DNA of 64,000 nucleotides from SMWD01 sp964629475 (lineage in GTDB: Bacteria > Pseudomonadota > Gammaproteobacteria > Steroidobacterales > GCA-2729495): assembly GCA_964629475.1 (NCBI GenBank), contig CAZVQW010000001.1, positions 310,001-374,000 on the forward strand. The letters run 5' to 3'. Positions within the stretch are counted from its first letter, which is position 1, and every line of letters begins with the position of its first letter. The position numbers were made by a program, and so were the translations under genes. The notes below the pieces were generated by a model that was given only the letters and a program-made list of their open reading frames with translations, searched no databases and was not told the DNA's origin. Of the stretch, positions 25,932 through 34,033 are shown one piece after another.

Positions 25932-26671
25932 GCAGGTAACCAGGTTGCGAGATGTTCGAGTGCCGAACGCTCCGTCAGGTCGAAACGCATTGGTGTCACC
26001 GACACATAACCATTCTCGACCGCATGAAAATCCGTACCCGGGCCGGCATCCTGACCGGTACCGGGCGGGCCGACCCAGTACACCGGCCGGCCTTTTGGAT
26101 CGAGCGACTTTATCACCGGCTCGGCGCGATGACGATAACCCAGTCGGGTGGCCCGAATTCCCTGCAACTCTCCGAACGGCACATCGGGAACATTGACGTT
26201 CAAGGTCGTATCCGGCGACAACGGATGATCGTGCAACTGACTGACAATATCCCGAATCGCCCGCCCGGCCGTATCGAAATGGCGCGGTTCCTCGCCGACC
26301 AGCGATACGGCAATCGCCGGCAGCCCCAGGAAACGCCCCTCTGCCGCTGCTGCGACCGTACCGGAGTACAATGTGTCATCGCCAAGATTCGCGCCATGGT
26401 TAATCCCGGCGATCACCATATCCGGATCACTGTCAAACAGTCCGGTCAGGGCCAGGTGAACGCAATCGGTCGGCGTGCCATTGACGAAATACATGCCATC
26501 GCGAGTCTTGCCGACACGCAGCGGCCTGTCGAGCGTCAACGAATGACTAGCACCGCTCTGATTACGATCCGGCGCGACGATGTCCAGCTCGGCGATATCG
26601 CGCAAGGACAGCGCCAGCGTGGCGAGACCATCGGCCTGGTAGCCGTCGTCGTTGCTTAGCAGTATTCTCAA
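25928..26671 (-). CDS. surE: 5'/3'-nucleotidase SurE
   Basis: A 247-residue metal-dependent survival nucleotidase. The frame is open to 26929, but the extra 86 residues lie opposite the Smr gene and do not resemble SurE; the family begins right at RILLSNDDGYQADGL, so the TTG at 26671 is the best start. Metal ligands are in LLSNDDG, a conserved Ser region follows, and NHGANLGDDTLYSGTVAAAAEG is characteristic. The start is only 13 bases from the divergent Smr gene's ATG. Confidence 0.9.
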   Translation of the reverse strand: MRILLSNDDGYQADGLATLALSLRDIAELDIVAPDRNQSGASHSLTLDRPLRVGKTRDGMYFVNGTPTDCVHLALTGLFDSDPDMVIAGINHGANLGDDTLYSGTVAAAAEGRFLGLPAIAVSLVGEEPRHFDTAGRAIRDIVSQLHDHPLSPDTTLNVNVPDVPFGELQGIRATRLGYRHRAEPVIKSLDPKGRPVYWVGPPGTGQDAGPGTDFHAVENGYVSVTPMRFDLTERSALEHLATWLPA

Positions 26672-26684
26672 GGCAAGCCCATCT

Positions 26685-27224
26685 ATGAGTAAAAAGGATA
26701 AACATAGCAAGACCGACGATGCGGCGCTATTCCGTAGCGCCGTCGGTCCCGTCGCGCCAGTCACAAGTAGGCGTGCTGCAAAGCGCGGGCCGCCACCTAA
26801 ACCGCACGCTCGTTTCAGCCAGGCCGATGAGCGGGCCGTACTCGAGGAATCGCTGACCACCGATCCCGACCTCGCAGACCTGGAAACCGGCGAGGAACTA
26901 TTATTTGCCCGGCCGAACGTCACGCGCAAAGTTATGCGCCAATTACGGCGCGGTCAGTTCGCCATCCAGGATGAAATCGACTTGCACGGCATGACACTCG
27001 ATGAAGCCCGCACAGCCTTGCATGAGTTTATCGGCGCTGCAATAGCGCACCGTGCCCATTGTGTTCGCGTGGTCCACGGCAAGGGCCTTCGCTCCGGCCC
27101 GCGCGGCCCGGTGCTCAAAAGCGGTGTCAATCGATGGCTGCGCCGCTGGGACTCAGTCGTGGCATTTTGCTCGGCACAACCTCAGCATGGCGGGACCGGA
27201 GCAGCCTACGTATTGCTGAAATAA
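26685..27224 (+). CDS. Smr-domain protein (SmrA-like)
   Basis: A 179-residue protein from the ATG at 26685 (MSKKDKHSKTDDAALFRSAV). The N-terminal half is charged and low in structure; the C-terminal half is an Smr domain with DEIDLHGMTLDEARTALHEF, VRVVHGKGLRS and the ending HGGTGAAYVLLK. Smr domains are endonuclease modules; the LHGMT and HGKG motifs are intact. Bacterial members act on branched DNA or, in newer reports, on mRNA at collided ribosomes. The frame opens at 26652, but that would overlap the surE start. Confidence 0.9.
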   Translation: MSKKDKHSKTDDAALFRSAVGPVAPVTSRRAAKRGPPPKPHARFSQADERAVLEESLTTDPDLADLETGEELLFARPNVTRKVMRQLRRGQFAIQDEIDLHGMTLDEARTALHEFIGAAIAHRAHCVRVVHGKGLRSGPRGPVLKSGVNRWLRRWDSVVAFCSAQPQHGGTGAAYVLLK

Positions 27225-27265
27225 TACAATATCAAACAATTAGTTATGTATTATTCTTAATGTAA

Positions 27266-28015
27266 TTAATTATTTTTAGTGAGACTGTCCGCAAGCCGCT
27301 GCATCGCCGCCTGCGTCTCGTCATTGAACCACGCAGCCACCGTTCTCTCGACATCGTCAGATACCTCGAGCATGTTGATCAGATGTTCCTTGCCCGTCAG
27401 TCTCGTCGTATTCATGGCGATCGGCGGCAACGCAAGCAAGCCGCCCAGGTATTCCAGAACCCGCTCCTCCAGTCCTTCCGGCGCCACGAGCTCATCAATG
27501 AGTCCGATCTCACGCGCCCGGTCCATCAGCATGAGCTGTCCCTGCATGCCGGACTGGCGCGCGCGTTGCGGACCGACGAGATCTGCGAAGACCTGCATGA
27601 TGGATGACGGTAACGGCAAACCAACCTGTACTTCGTTGAAACCGATCTTGAACGGACCGTCGGTGGCAATCCGATAGTCACAATGCGCAGCCAGTACCGC
27701 ACCGCCGGCCGGACTATGGCCCGCCAATGCCGCGACGATAGGTACCGGACAGGCTGCGAGCGATTTGTTCGCCTGAAATAACAATGACCAGAAACGATAA
27801 ATTTCCGTACGCGACTGGCCAAGCAACTCGGGTACATCGATGCCCGCACAAAACATGCCGGGCTGGCCCGACAGAATCAAACCACGGGCGCCGCCATCAA
27901 GTGCATCAGCGTAACCGGCCAGTATCGTTTCGAGAAATTCATGATTCAGAGCATTCGCCGGCGGGCGATTCATCTGTAACTCGGTGATTTCGCCATGCGA
28001 GATGATTGCCAACAT
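27266..28015 (-). CDS. Delta3,Delta2-enoyl-CoA isomerase-like crotonase
   Basis: A 249-residue crotonase-fold protein. The core reads HSPAGGAVLAAHCDYRIA then IGFNEVQVGLPLPSSIM. The first catalytic Glu of true enoyl-CoA hydratases (GGGCE) is replaced by Val here, while the second (FNEV) is kept. This single-Glu pattern with PAGG and CDYRI matches mitochondrial ECI1-type isomerases, which move the double bond during beta-oxidation of unsaturated fatty acids. The oxyanion-hole segment is LSGQPGMFCAGIDVPELLG. No other fatty-acid gene adjoins it. Hydratase activity seems less likely, but function is inferred. Confidence 0.72.
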   Translation of the reverse strand: MLAIISHGEITELQMNRPPANALNHEFLETILAGYADALDGGARGLILSGQPGMFCAGIDVPELLGQSRTEIYRFWSLLFQANKSLAACPVPIVAALAGHSPAGGAVLAAHCDYRIATDGPFKIGFNEVQVGLPLPSSIMQVFADLVGPQRARQSGMQGQLMLMDRAREIGLIDELVAPEGLEERVLEYLGGLLALPPIAMNTTRLTGKEHLINMLEVSDDVERTVAAWFNDETQAAMQRLADSLTKNN

Positions 28016-28016
28016 C

Positions 28017-28229
28017 TTACGACTCGTCTGAACCGGTATTAATACCGAGCAATGTGTAAGCCGGACAGAAGCGAATAACGCCGGTCAGGATAGCAATAGC
28101 ACCGATAACATAGGCCGCCATCGCCGCGCCGCCGGTCAGCACCGAAGAATAACCAAGCCCGATCAGCACACAGCCAACAATGACGCGAAGCACACGATCT
28201 GCACCACCGACATTCAAACCAATCTTCAT
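28017..28229 (-). CDS. DUF2892 (YgaP-type) small membrane protein
   Basis: A 70-residue protein with two transmembrane helices (about 13-31 and 34-53) separated by a short turn, and the family marks NVGGADRVLRVIVG and FCPAYTLLGINT. The same module is the membrane part of YgaP rhodaneses. Stand-alone copies are common and their function is unknown. It starts 68 bases after truD and ends one base before the isomerase gene, so it may share its transcript. Confidence 0.85.
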   Translation of the reverse strand: MKIGLNVGGADRVLRVIVGCVLIGLGYSSVLTGGAAMAAYVIGAIAILTGVIRFCPAYTLLGINTGSDES

Positions 28230-28297
28230 AGCAACTCTCCCCGGCAGTCAGCGAACCACCTTGACCACAACGTAACACACCTGCGTTCGATGCAATA

Positions 28298-29341
28298 TTA
28301 CCGCGGTTCGGACCAAACCACGCATTCACGCAGCACCGCAGTTGCAAACTGGCCCCGCGCCAGACCAAACCTGACAGTCGCCTGCCGCTCACCCGGATGC
28401 CACTCGAGTCCACCCGGCCTGATCATCAACGGCCGGCGCATCATTCGCAGGTCATGTGCCGCAAGCAGTTTCATGGTTGCCGGGTACTGTGAAAAAAATG
28501 CCTGCTCATGATCCAGCGCATTGTCGGTCGCGCGATTGCCACCCGAACCCCACAGCAAACCGGTTGGCTGGAGCAATTGGCCGCTGTCACGCACATCGGG
28601 CTCGTGCCGATAACCCTGCTCAGCTTCACAATAGACAATCTCTCCGGGAAGCGGAGTCAGCGACGAACCTTCCACGATACGTTGCGCCAGATAATTATTG
28701 AACAAGGCCGAGCGTAAAGCCGACAACGCAAACGAACGTGACTCACGCCCAAGCTCAGCCGGTTGCTCCAAATTACCGAACAGCGCGAGGTTGCCACCAC
28801 GGCGGCCGAAGCGCTGAGAACCGAAATAATTCGGCACGAACCCGTCCCGAAGCGCTTTTAGCCGCCGTTCGAAGTCACTCAGATCTCCGTCCAGGTCACG
28901 AATAACGAGCCGAAATTCATTCCCGCGTAATGCGCCGACACGCAGCTTGCCCAAATGCCTATGCTGCTCGAGTACCTCCACACCATCAATTGCAAGCGCA
29001 ACCAGATCGGGGTCGGCACGGCCCGGCAGATGCAGGCTGAACCATTGCTCGGTGACGGCATGACGATCCTTCATGCCCGCAAACCCGACGGCGCGAAACG
29101 GCAGATCGAGCGCACGCGCCAGTTGCTTCGCAACCCAACGGGTATTCTGGCCCGTCTTGCGCACGAGCAGGTACATATGCTCACCGGCACCCGTCAGATC
29201 GAACGCCAGCGCTTCGCGCACCATGAAGTCGGCCGGCTCGGCACGGAGGATACCGGTTGTCGCCGGCACGCCCATCATACGGGGCAGTGTGTCGAGGTCG
29301 GCGCCCTGCCTCAGGCGCTGCATCTCGGTTAATTGGTTCAT
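28298..29341 (-). CDS. truD: tRNA pseudouridine-13 synthase
   Basis: A 347-residue TruD-family enzyme that makes pseudouridine 13 in tRNA. The catalytic block is FAGMKDRHAVTEQWFSLHLP, with Asp in MKDRHA as nucleophile; ADFMVREALAFDLTGAGEHM and the inserted FGSQRFGRRGGN also fit. In most gammaproteobacteria truD follows ispD-ispF and precedes surE; here both neighbours are different. Confidence 0.95.
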   Translation of the reverse strand: MNQLTEMQRLRQGADLDTLPRMMGVPATTGILRAEPADFMVREALAFDLTGAGEHMYLLVRKTGQNTRWVAKQLARALDLPFRAVGFAGMKDRHAVTEQWFSLHLPGRADPDLVALAIDGVEVLEQHRHLGKLRVGALRGNEFRLVIRDLDGDLSDFERRLKALRDGFVPNYFGSQRFGRRGGNLALFGNLEQPAELGRESRSFALSALRSALFNNYLAQRIVEGSSLTPLPGEIVYCEAEQGYRHEPDVRDSGQLLQPTGLLWGSGGNRATDNALDHEQAFFSQYPATMKLLAAHDLRMMRRPLMIRPGGLEWHPGERQATVRFGLARGQFATAVLRECVVWSEPR

Positions 29342-29398
29342 AAATTAAGGCTCAGGGAGGGATAGTCTTAGCTGTGATTTTTTGGTCTTTCCCTGAGC

Positions 29399-29510
29399 GG
29401 TCTTTTCCGTCTTCTATCTCTCGGAGACACGCCGTGAATACATCCCTGTAGGCTTGGCGCCGCCATCCCTGGCGGCGACAGTCTCCGAGAGATAGAAGAC
29501 GGAAAAGACC
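29399..29510 (+). repeat. Palindromic module A, perfect 30-bp arms
   Basis: Arms 29399-29428 and 29481-29510 are exact reverse complements over 30 bases. The 52-nt loop (29429-29480) begins ACGCCGTGAATACATCCCTG and contains a second small hairpin GCCGCCATCCCTGGCGGC. The loop, not the arms, is what it shares most strongly with module B. Confidence 0.9.
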
Positions 29511-29567
29511 TGGACACTGTAGTGGAACGATGACGAATTATTGGTGCACGTACTACGATGTGTCTAA

Positions 29568-29680
29568 GGTTTTTTCCCTGATGGGTCTCTCGGAAACCGT
29601 GGCCGCCAGGGATGGCGGCCCCCGAGCCCGCATGGATGCGTTCACGGCGTGTTTTCGAGAGACCCATCAGGGAAAAAACC
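29568..29680 (-). repeat. Palindromic module B, 30-bp arms with one mismatch
   Basis: Arms 29568-29597 and 29651-29680 are complementary at 29 of 30 positions. Its 53-nt loop, read on the minus strand, begins ACGCCGTGAACGCATCCATG and contains GCCGCCATCCCTGGCGGC, aligning with the module A loop with about ten differences and one gap. The arm middle differs from that of module A, but pairing is kept. Confidence 0.9.
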
Positions 29681-29728
29681 GTCCAGGGAAAGTCCCAAAA
29701 ATCACAGCTAAAGCAGCACCCCCAAGTA

Positions 29729-30055
29729 TCACTCAGCCGACTTGCCACCACCCTCTTCTTCGGAAAAGACATAAAACGTCTCATCCTCACCAATCAGCCC
29801 GAGGTCACTGCGCGCCCGCTCCTCAACCGCACCAAAGCCACTCTGCAAGTCCTTGACCTCGGCCTCCAGACGTTCGTTACGCTCGGCAAGCTCCTCATTT
29901 TCATGGGCCTGCAATTCAACCTGGCTGCGTAACCGGCTGACCTCCGAAAACCCGCCACTGGAAACCCACAACCTGACCTGCAACACCAGCAACAGGCACA
30001 ACAGGCCGCCAATCACGAACCTGATGCGTACGGGTATTGCGGGATTGGGTTTCAC
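29729..30055 (-). CDS. ftsB: Cell division protein FtsB
   Basis: A 108-residue bitopic divisome protein. The GTG at 30055 overlaps the eno stop by 4 bases (GTGA); the frame is open further upstream but lies inside eno. One transmembrane helix (about 10-29, IRFVIGGLLCLLLVLQVRL) is followed by a coiled coil (SRLRSQVELQAHENEELAER ... LEAEVKDLQSG) and the FtsB end RSDLGLIGEDETFYVF. It partners FtsL and FtsQ in septum formation. The eno-ftsB pair is conserved; ispD, usually next, is absent. Confidence 0.92.
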   Translation of the reverse strand: MKPNPAIPVRIRFVIGGLLCLLLVLQVRLWVSSGGFSEVSRLRSQVELQAHENEELAERNERLEAEVKDLQSGFGAVEERARSDLGLIGEDETFYVFSEEEGGGKSAE

Positions 30056-31332
30056 AACGACACAGGGAATGCGGCAGTGCCCGGATAATGCGCGTCGGCG
30101 CCGAGGATCTCCTCGATGCGTAACAGCTGGTTGTACTTTGACATTCGATCCGAACGACACAACGAACCTGTCTTGATTTGCGTAGCGCTGGTACCGACCG
30201 CGATATCGGCGATGGTCGCATCGCACGTCTCACCGGAACGGTGCGATACGACGGCCGAATACCCGGCCTTATCCGCCATGTCGATCGCTGCAAGGGTTTC
30301 CGTCAGAGTACCAATCTGGTTCGGCTTGATCAGGATCGAATTGGCGATTTTTTTGTCGATGCCCTCGGCCAGAATTTTCGTATTGGTCACGAACAGGTCA
30401 TCACCGACGAGTTGCACTCGACTCGCCAGCTTCTGACTGAGCAGACTCCATCCGTCCCAGTCGCTCTCGTCCATGCCGTCCTCGACTGAGATGATCGGAT
30501 ATCCGTCGACGAGGCCGGCCAGGTAATCGACAAAATCGGCTGCGCCGAAAGACTTACCTTCGGATTCGAGGTTGTACTTTCCATCCGAGTAAAATTCCGA
30601 ACTCGCGACATCGAGCGCAAGAGAAACATCGCTGCCTGCTTTCAGACCGACCGTATTAATAGCCGTCAGGATGACGTCGAGAGCCGCAGCATTCGACGGC
30701 AAATTCGGGGCGAAACCACCCTCGTCGCCAACGGCTGTATTCATACCCTGACCTTTCAGCACCGACTTGAGTGCATGAAACACCTCGGCGCCGTAGCGCA
30801 GAGCTTCGCGGAATGACGGGGCACCAACCGGGATGACCATAAACTCCTGTATATCGACGCTGTTATCTGCGTGCGCGCCACCATTGATAATATTCATCAT
30901 CGGCACCGGCATGACAGTGCTCTCACCCGGCAGCGTGCGAAACAGCGGCAGCTGCCGCTCGGCGGCAGTCGCCTTCGCGAAAGCCAGGGAGACTGCCAGT
31001 ACCGCATTCGCGCCCAGCCGACCCTTGTTGGCCGTACCATCCAGTTCAATCATCGTTGCATCGATCGCGGCTTGATCCAGCCCGTCCCGACCCACCAGCG
31101 CATCGCGAATCTCGCCGTTTACATTGCCAACGGCACCTGACACGCCCTTGCCCGAATACCGGCTCTGATCACCGTCACGCAGTTCCACGGCTTCTCGTGA
31201 ACCCGTCGATGCTCCTGACGGCACGGCGGCACGACCGAACGACCCATTGGCAAAGCGAATATCAGCTTCGACAGTTGGATTGCCGCGCGAATCAATAATT
31301 TCCCGGCCCGTAATTTCAGTAATTTCACTCAT
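30052..31332 (-). CDS. eno: Enolase
   Basis: A 426-residue glycolytic enzyme interconverting 2-phosphoglycerate and phosphoenolpyruvate, also a degradosome partner in enteric bacteria. Motifs include GNPTVEADI, GGAHADNSVDIQEFM, the metal ligands around SVEDGMDESDWDGW, the signature SILIKPNQIGTLTET and SHRSGETCD. The Shine-Dalgarno GGAGA lies about 11 bases upstream. Confidence 0.98.
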   Translation of the reverse strand: MSEITEITGREIIDSRGNPTVEADIRFANGSFGRAAVPSGASTGSREAVELRDGDQSRYSGKGVSGAVGNVNGEIRDALVGRDGLDQAAIDATMIELDGTANKGRLGANAVLAVSLAFAKATAAERQLPLFRTLPGESTVMPVPMMNIINGGAHADNSVDIQEFMVIPVGAPSFREALRYGAEVFHALKSVLKGQGMNTAVGDEGGFAPNLPSNAAALDVILTAINTVGLKAGSDVSLALDVASSEFYSDGKYNLESEGKSFGAADFVDYLAGLVDGYPIISVEDGMDESDWDGWSLLSQKLASRVQLVGDDLFVTNTKILAEGIDKKIANSILIKPNQIGTLTETLAAIDMADKAGYSAVVSHRSGETCDATIADIAVGTSATQIKTGSLCRSDRMSKYNQLLRIEEILGADAHYPGTAAFPVSL

Positions 31333-31379
31333 GAGTTAACGCCATCTCCCTTTCGCCCACTCCCGGAACCTTCACTCTT

Positions 31380-32213
31380 TCAAAATTCATTTTCAGCCAG
31401 CGCCGAAGACTTGGTCACGTCATCCAGCGCCAGCAAAGTTTCCAGCAACTCTTCCATGCGTCCCAACGGCCAGGCATTCGGACCATCACTCAAAGCCTGC
31501 GCCGGATCCGGATGGGTTTCCATGAATATTCCGGCAACACCGGTGGCCACCGCGGCGCGCGCAAGGACCGGGATGAACTCGCGCTGACCACCGGACGCAT
31601 CACCTTGGCCACCGGGCAACTGTACCGAGTGCGTCGCATCAAAAACGACCGGGCAGCCGGTAGCACGCATGATTGCCAGCGAGCGCATATCAGAAACCAG
31701 GTTGTTATAGCCAAAGGAAAACCCGCGTTCACAGACCATGATCTGCTCATTACGTGTGCTCCTGGCCTTGGTGACAACATTCGTCATCTCGCCCGGCGAC
31801 AGGAACTGGCCTTTCTTGATATTTACCGGTTTACCCTGTGCAGCGACGTTGACGATGAAATTGGTCTGGCGGCACAGAAACGCCGGTGTCTGCAGTACAT
31901 CGACGACGGACGCTACCTCATCCAGCGGCGTATCCTCGTGGACATCGGTCAGCACGGGAAGACCCGTCTGACGACGTGCCTCGGCAAGAATCCGCAGCCC
32001 CTCTTCCTGCCCGGGCCCACGAAAACTGCTCACCGATGATCGATTAGCCTTGTCATAAGATGCCTTGAATATCATAGAGATAGAAAGTTTTTCTGATATT
32101 TCTTTTAACTTCCCGGCAATATCGATCGTCAGTTGTTCACTCTCGACTACGCACGGGCCGGCGATCAGGAACAGGCGCTGATCCAGCCCTGCCTGAAAAT
32201 GGGTCAGCTTCAT
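31380..32213 (-). CDS. kdsA: 3-deoxy-D-manno-octulosonate 8-phosphate synthase
   Basis: A 277-residue aldolase-fold enzyme that condenses arabinose 5-phosphate with PEP to form KDO 8-phosphate for lipopolysaccharide. LFLIAGPCVVESEQL, the substrate site ASYDKANRSS, and FDATHSVQLPGG are family signatures. The Asn in SYDKANRSS and the lack of the metal-site Cys suggest the metal-independent class, as in E. coli. It overlaps pyrG by 4 bases. Confidence 0.96.
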   Translation of the reverse strand: MKLTHFQAGLDQRLFLIAGPCVVESEQLTIDIAGKLKEISEKLSISMIFKASYDKANRSSVSSFRGPGQEEGLRILAEARRQTGLPVLTDVHEDTPLDEVASVVDVLQTPAFLCRQTNFIVNVAAQGKPVNIKKGQFLSPGEMTNVVTKARSTRNEQIMVCERGFSFGYNNLVSDMRSLAIMRATGCPVVFDATHSVQLPGGQGDASGGQREFIPVLARAAVATGVAGIFMETHPDPAQALSDGPNAWPLGRMEELLETLLALDDVTKSSALAENEF

Positions 32214-33856
32214 CCGTCCGCAGCCGTCGCAATTTCCTCAACGCTGAACTGTCGTGCCGCACTAATGAAGCCGGTAAACAGCGGATGTCCGTCGCGAGGA
32301 TTTGACGTGAATTCCGGGTGAAATTGAACGGCGATAAACCACGGATGGCCGGGGATTTCGATGGACTCGACCAAATCATCGACCGACAGACCGGAAAAAA
32401 TCAGGCCGGCATCGCTGAGTTGCTGCCGATAGTGGTTATTGAATTCGAATCGATGCCGGTGACGCTCGTAAATGGATTCGCTGCCATACATCCTGGCCGT
32501 CAGGCTGCCGCGGGCAAGCCGGCACTCCTGCGCGCCAAGCCGCATCGTGCCGCCGAGGTTCGAGCCCGTGTCACGTTCCTGGCTGCTGCCATCGAGATCC
32601 CGCCATTCGGTAATCAGTGCGATGATCGGATGCTCAGCCGCCGGTTCGAATTCCGTACTGTGCGCACCAGCAAGCCCGGCTACATTGCGTGCGTACTCGA
32701 TGACGGCTGCCTGCATGCCGAGACAAATACCCAGATACGGAATACGATTTTCGCGTGCGTAGCGCACGGTATTGATTTTCCCCTCGACGCCACGATCGCC
32801 GAACCCGCCTGGCACAACAATCGCATCGACATCGGCAAGGCACTCAAGCTCGCCGGATTCGACCTGGCCGGATTCAACGTAGCGGATTCTGACGTTTGTT
32901 TGTGTCTGCAGGCCGGCATGCACCAGCGCTTCGGCCAGTGACTTGTAGGAATCACGAAGATCGACATATTTCCCGACCAGCGCAACCGTGACCTCGACAT
33001 CCTGATGCTGCTTCGCTGCTACCACTGCCTCCCATTCGGACAAATCGGCGGGCGGCACATCGAGGCCGAACTGTTCGACTATGATCTCGTCCATGCCCTG
33101 GTCGCGCAACACCATTGGAACACGATATATATCGTCAACATCCATGGCCGAGATGACGGCGCGCTCCTGCACATTTGTAAACAAGGCAATCTTGCGGCGC
33201 TGTTCGTCCGGCAGCGGCTGCTCCGATCGGCAGACCAGTATGTCCGGCTGGATACCGATGGAGCGCAGTTCCTTGACCGAGTGCTGTGTCGGCTTCGTCT
33301 TGATCTCTGACGAAGTCGCGATATACGGCACCAGCGTCAGATGAATGAAGACAACGTTGTCACGGCCCAGATCGACTCCGACCTGGCGAATAGCCTCCAT
33401 GAACGGCAAGGATTCGATGTCGCCGACCGTACCGCCGATTTCGACGATGCAGACATCGGCATCACCGGCGCCAAGCTGTACACCGCGCTTGATCTCGTCC
33501 GTCACGTGCGGGATAACCTGAACCGTTGCCCCGAGGTAATCACCGCGGCGCTCCTTGGCTATGACACTGCCGTAGATGCGCCCGGTCGTAAAATTACTGT
33601 TCCTGCCCGTCGTCGTGCGCACGAAGCGTTCGTAATGTCCCAGGTCCAGATCCGTCTCGGTGCCGTCCTCGGTCACGAACACCTCGCCGTGCTGAAACGG
33701 GCTCATCGTGCCCGGATCCACGTTCAGATACGGGTCGAGTTTTATCATGCTGATTTTCAGCCCGCGGGCTTCGAGAATAGCCCCGACGGAAGCGGCAGTG
33801 ATGCCCTTGCCTAATGACGAAACCACACCACCGGTGACAAATACGAATCGAGGCAT
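32210..33856 (-). CDS. pyrG: CTP synthase
   Basis: A 548-residue enzyme converting UTP to CTP with glutamine nitrogen. The N-terminal synthetase domain opens FVTGGVVSSLGKGITAASVG (P-loop) and has VEIGGTVGDIESLPF; the C-terminal class I amidotransferase has nucleophile Cys near 380 in YLGICLGMQ and its His-Glu pair in FHPEFTS. It leads pyrG-kdsA-eno-ftsB. The 177-base gap upstream to tilS shows no gene; it should hold the promoter, but none was assigned. Confidence 0.97.
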   Translation of the reverse strand: MPRFVFVTGGVVSSLGKGITAASVGAILEARGLKISMIKLDPYLNVDPGTMSPFQHGEVFVTEDGTETDLDLGHYERFVRTTTGRNSNFTTGRIYGSVIAKERRGDYLGATVQVIPHVTDEIKRGVQLGAGDADVCIVEIGGTVGDIESLPFMEAIRQVGVDLGRDNVVFIHLTLVPYIATSSEIKTKPTQHSVKELRSIGIQPDILVCRSEQPLPDEQRRKIALFTNVQERAVISAMDVDDIYRVPMVLRDQGMDEIIVEQFGLDVPPADLSEWEAVVAAKQHQDVEVTVALVGKYVDLRDSYKSLAEALVHAGLQTQTNVRIRYVESGQVESGELECLADVDAIVVPGGFGDRGVEGKINTVRYARENRIPYLGICLGMQAAVIEYARNVAGLAGAHSTEFEPAAEHPIIALITEWRDLDGSSQERDTGSNLGGTMRLGAQECRLARGSLTARMYGSESIYERHRHRFEFNNHYRQQLSDAGLIFSGLSVDDLVESIEIPGHPWFIAVQFHPEFTSNPRDGHPLFTGFISAARQFSVEEIATAADG

Positions 33857-34033
33857 GTGCTATTCCAGATTAATCCAACGGCCAATAACAGCGGAATGAA
33901 CTACAACCGGGCGAAGATCGCATCGCACGGCATCGTGTGCGGCGACCGGACGGATTTTACTGAAAACCGGGATGATCGACACGGTGCTTCAAGTTACCAG
34001 ATCGCCCTCACCACGACAATGAAAAACCCGTAA

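Larger units (their letters stand above)
29368..29712. repeat. Composite inverted-repeat block of two hairpin modules
   Basis: The 387 bases between truD and ftsB have no credible gene but are highly structured. The ends pair: 29368-29395 against 29685-29712, 26 of 28 bases. Inside lie two separate hairpin modules (29399-29510 and 29568-29680), the second being a reversed, diverged copy of the first. Both strands can therefore form either two local hairpins or one very large hairpin. This looks like two insertions of a non-coding palindromic element in opposite orientation. Confidence 0.85.

Noticed and set aside
26672..26929. N-terminal extension of surE by 86 codons
   Set aside because: It lies opposite the Smr gene, has no similarity to SurE, and the family begins at RILLSNDDG.
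29368..29793. A 141-codon minus-strand frame through the palindromic block
   Set aside because: Its sequence simply reads through the inverted repeats, with repeated peptide fragments on both sides, and ends inside ftsB.
30056..30226. N-terminal extension of ftsB
   Set aside because: It lies within the eno coding region in another frame; the GTG overlapping the eno stop gives the normal FtsB length.
32540..32565. A tRNA T-loop-like GGTTCGAGCCC
   Set aside because: It lies inside pyrG and no acceptor or anticodon arms surround it.
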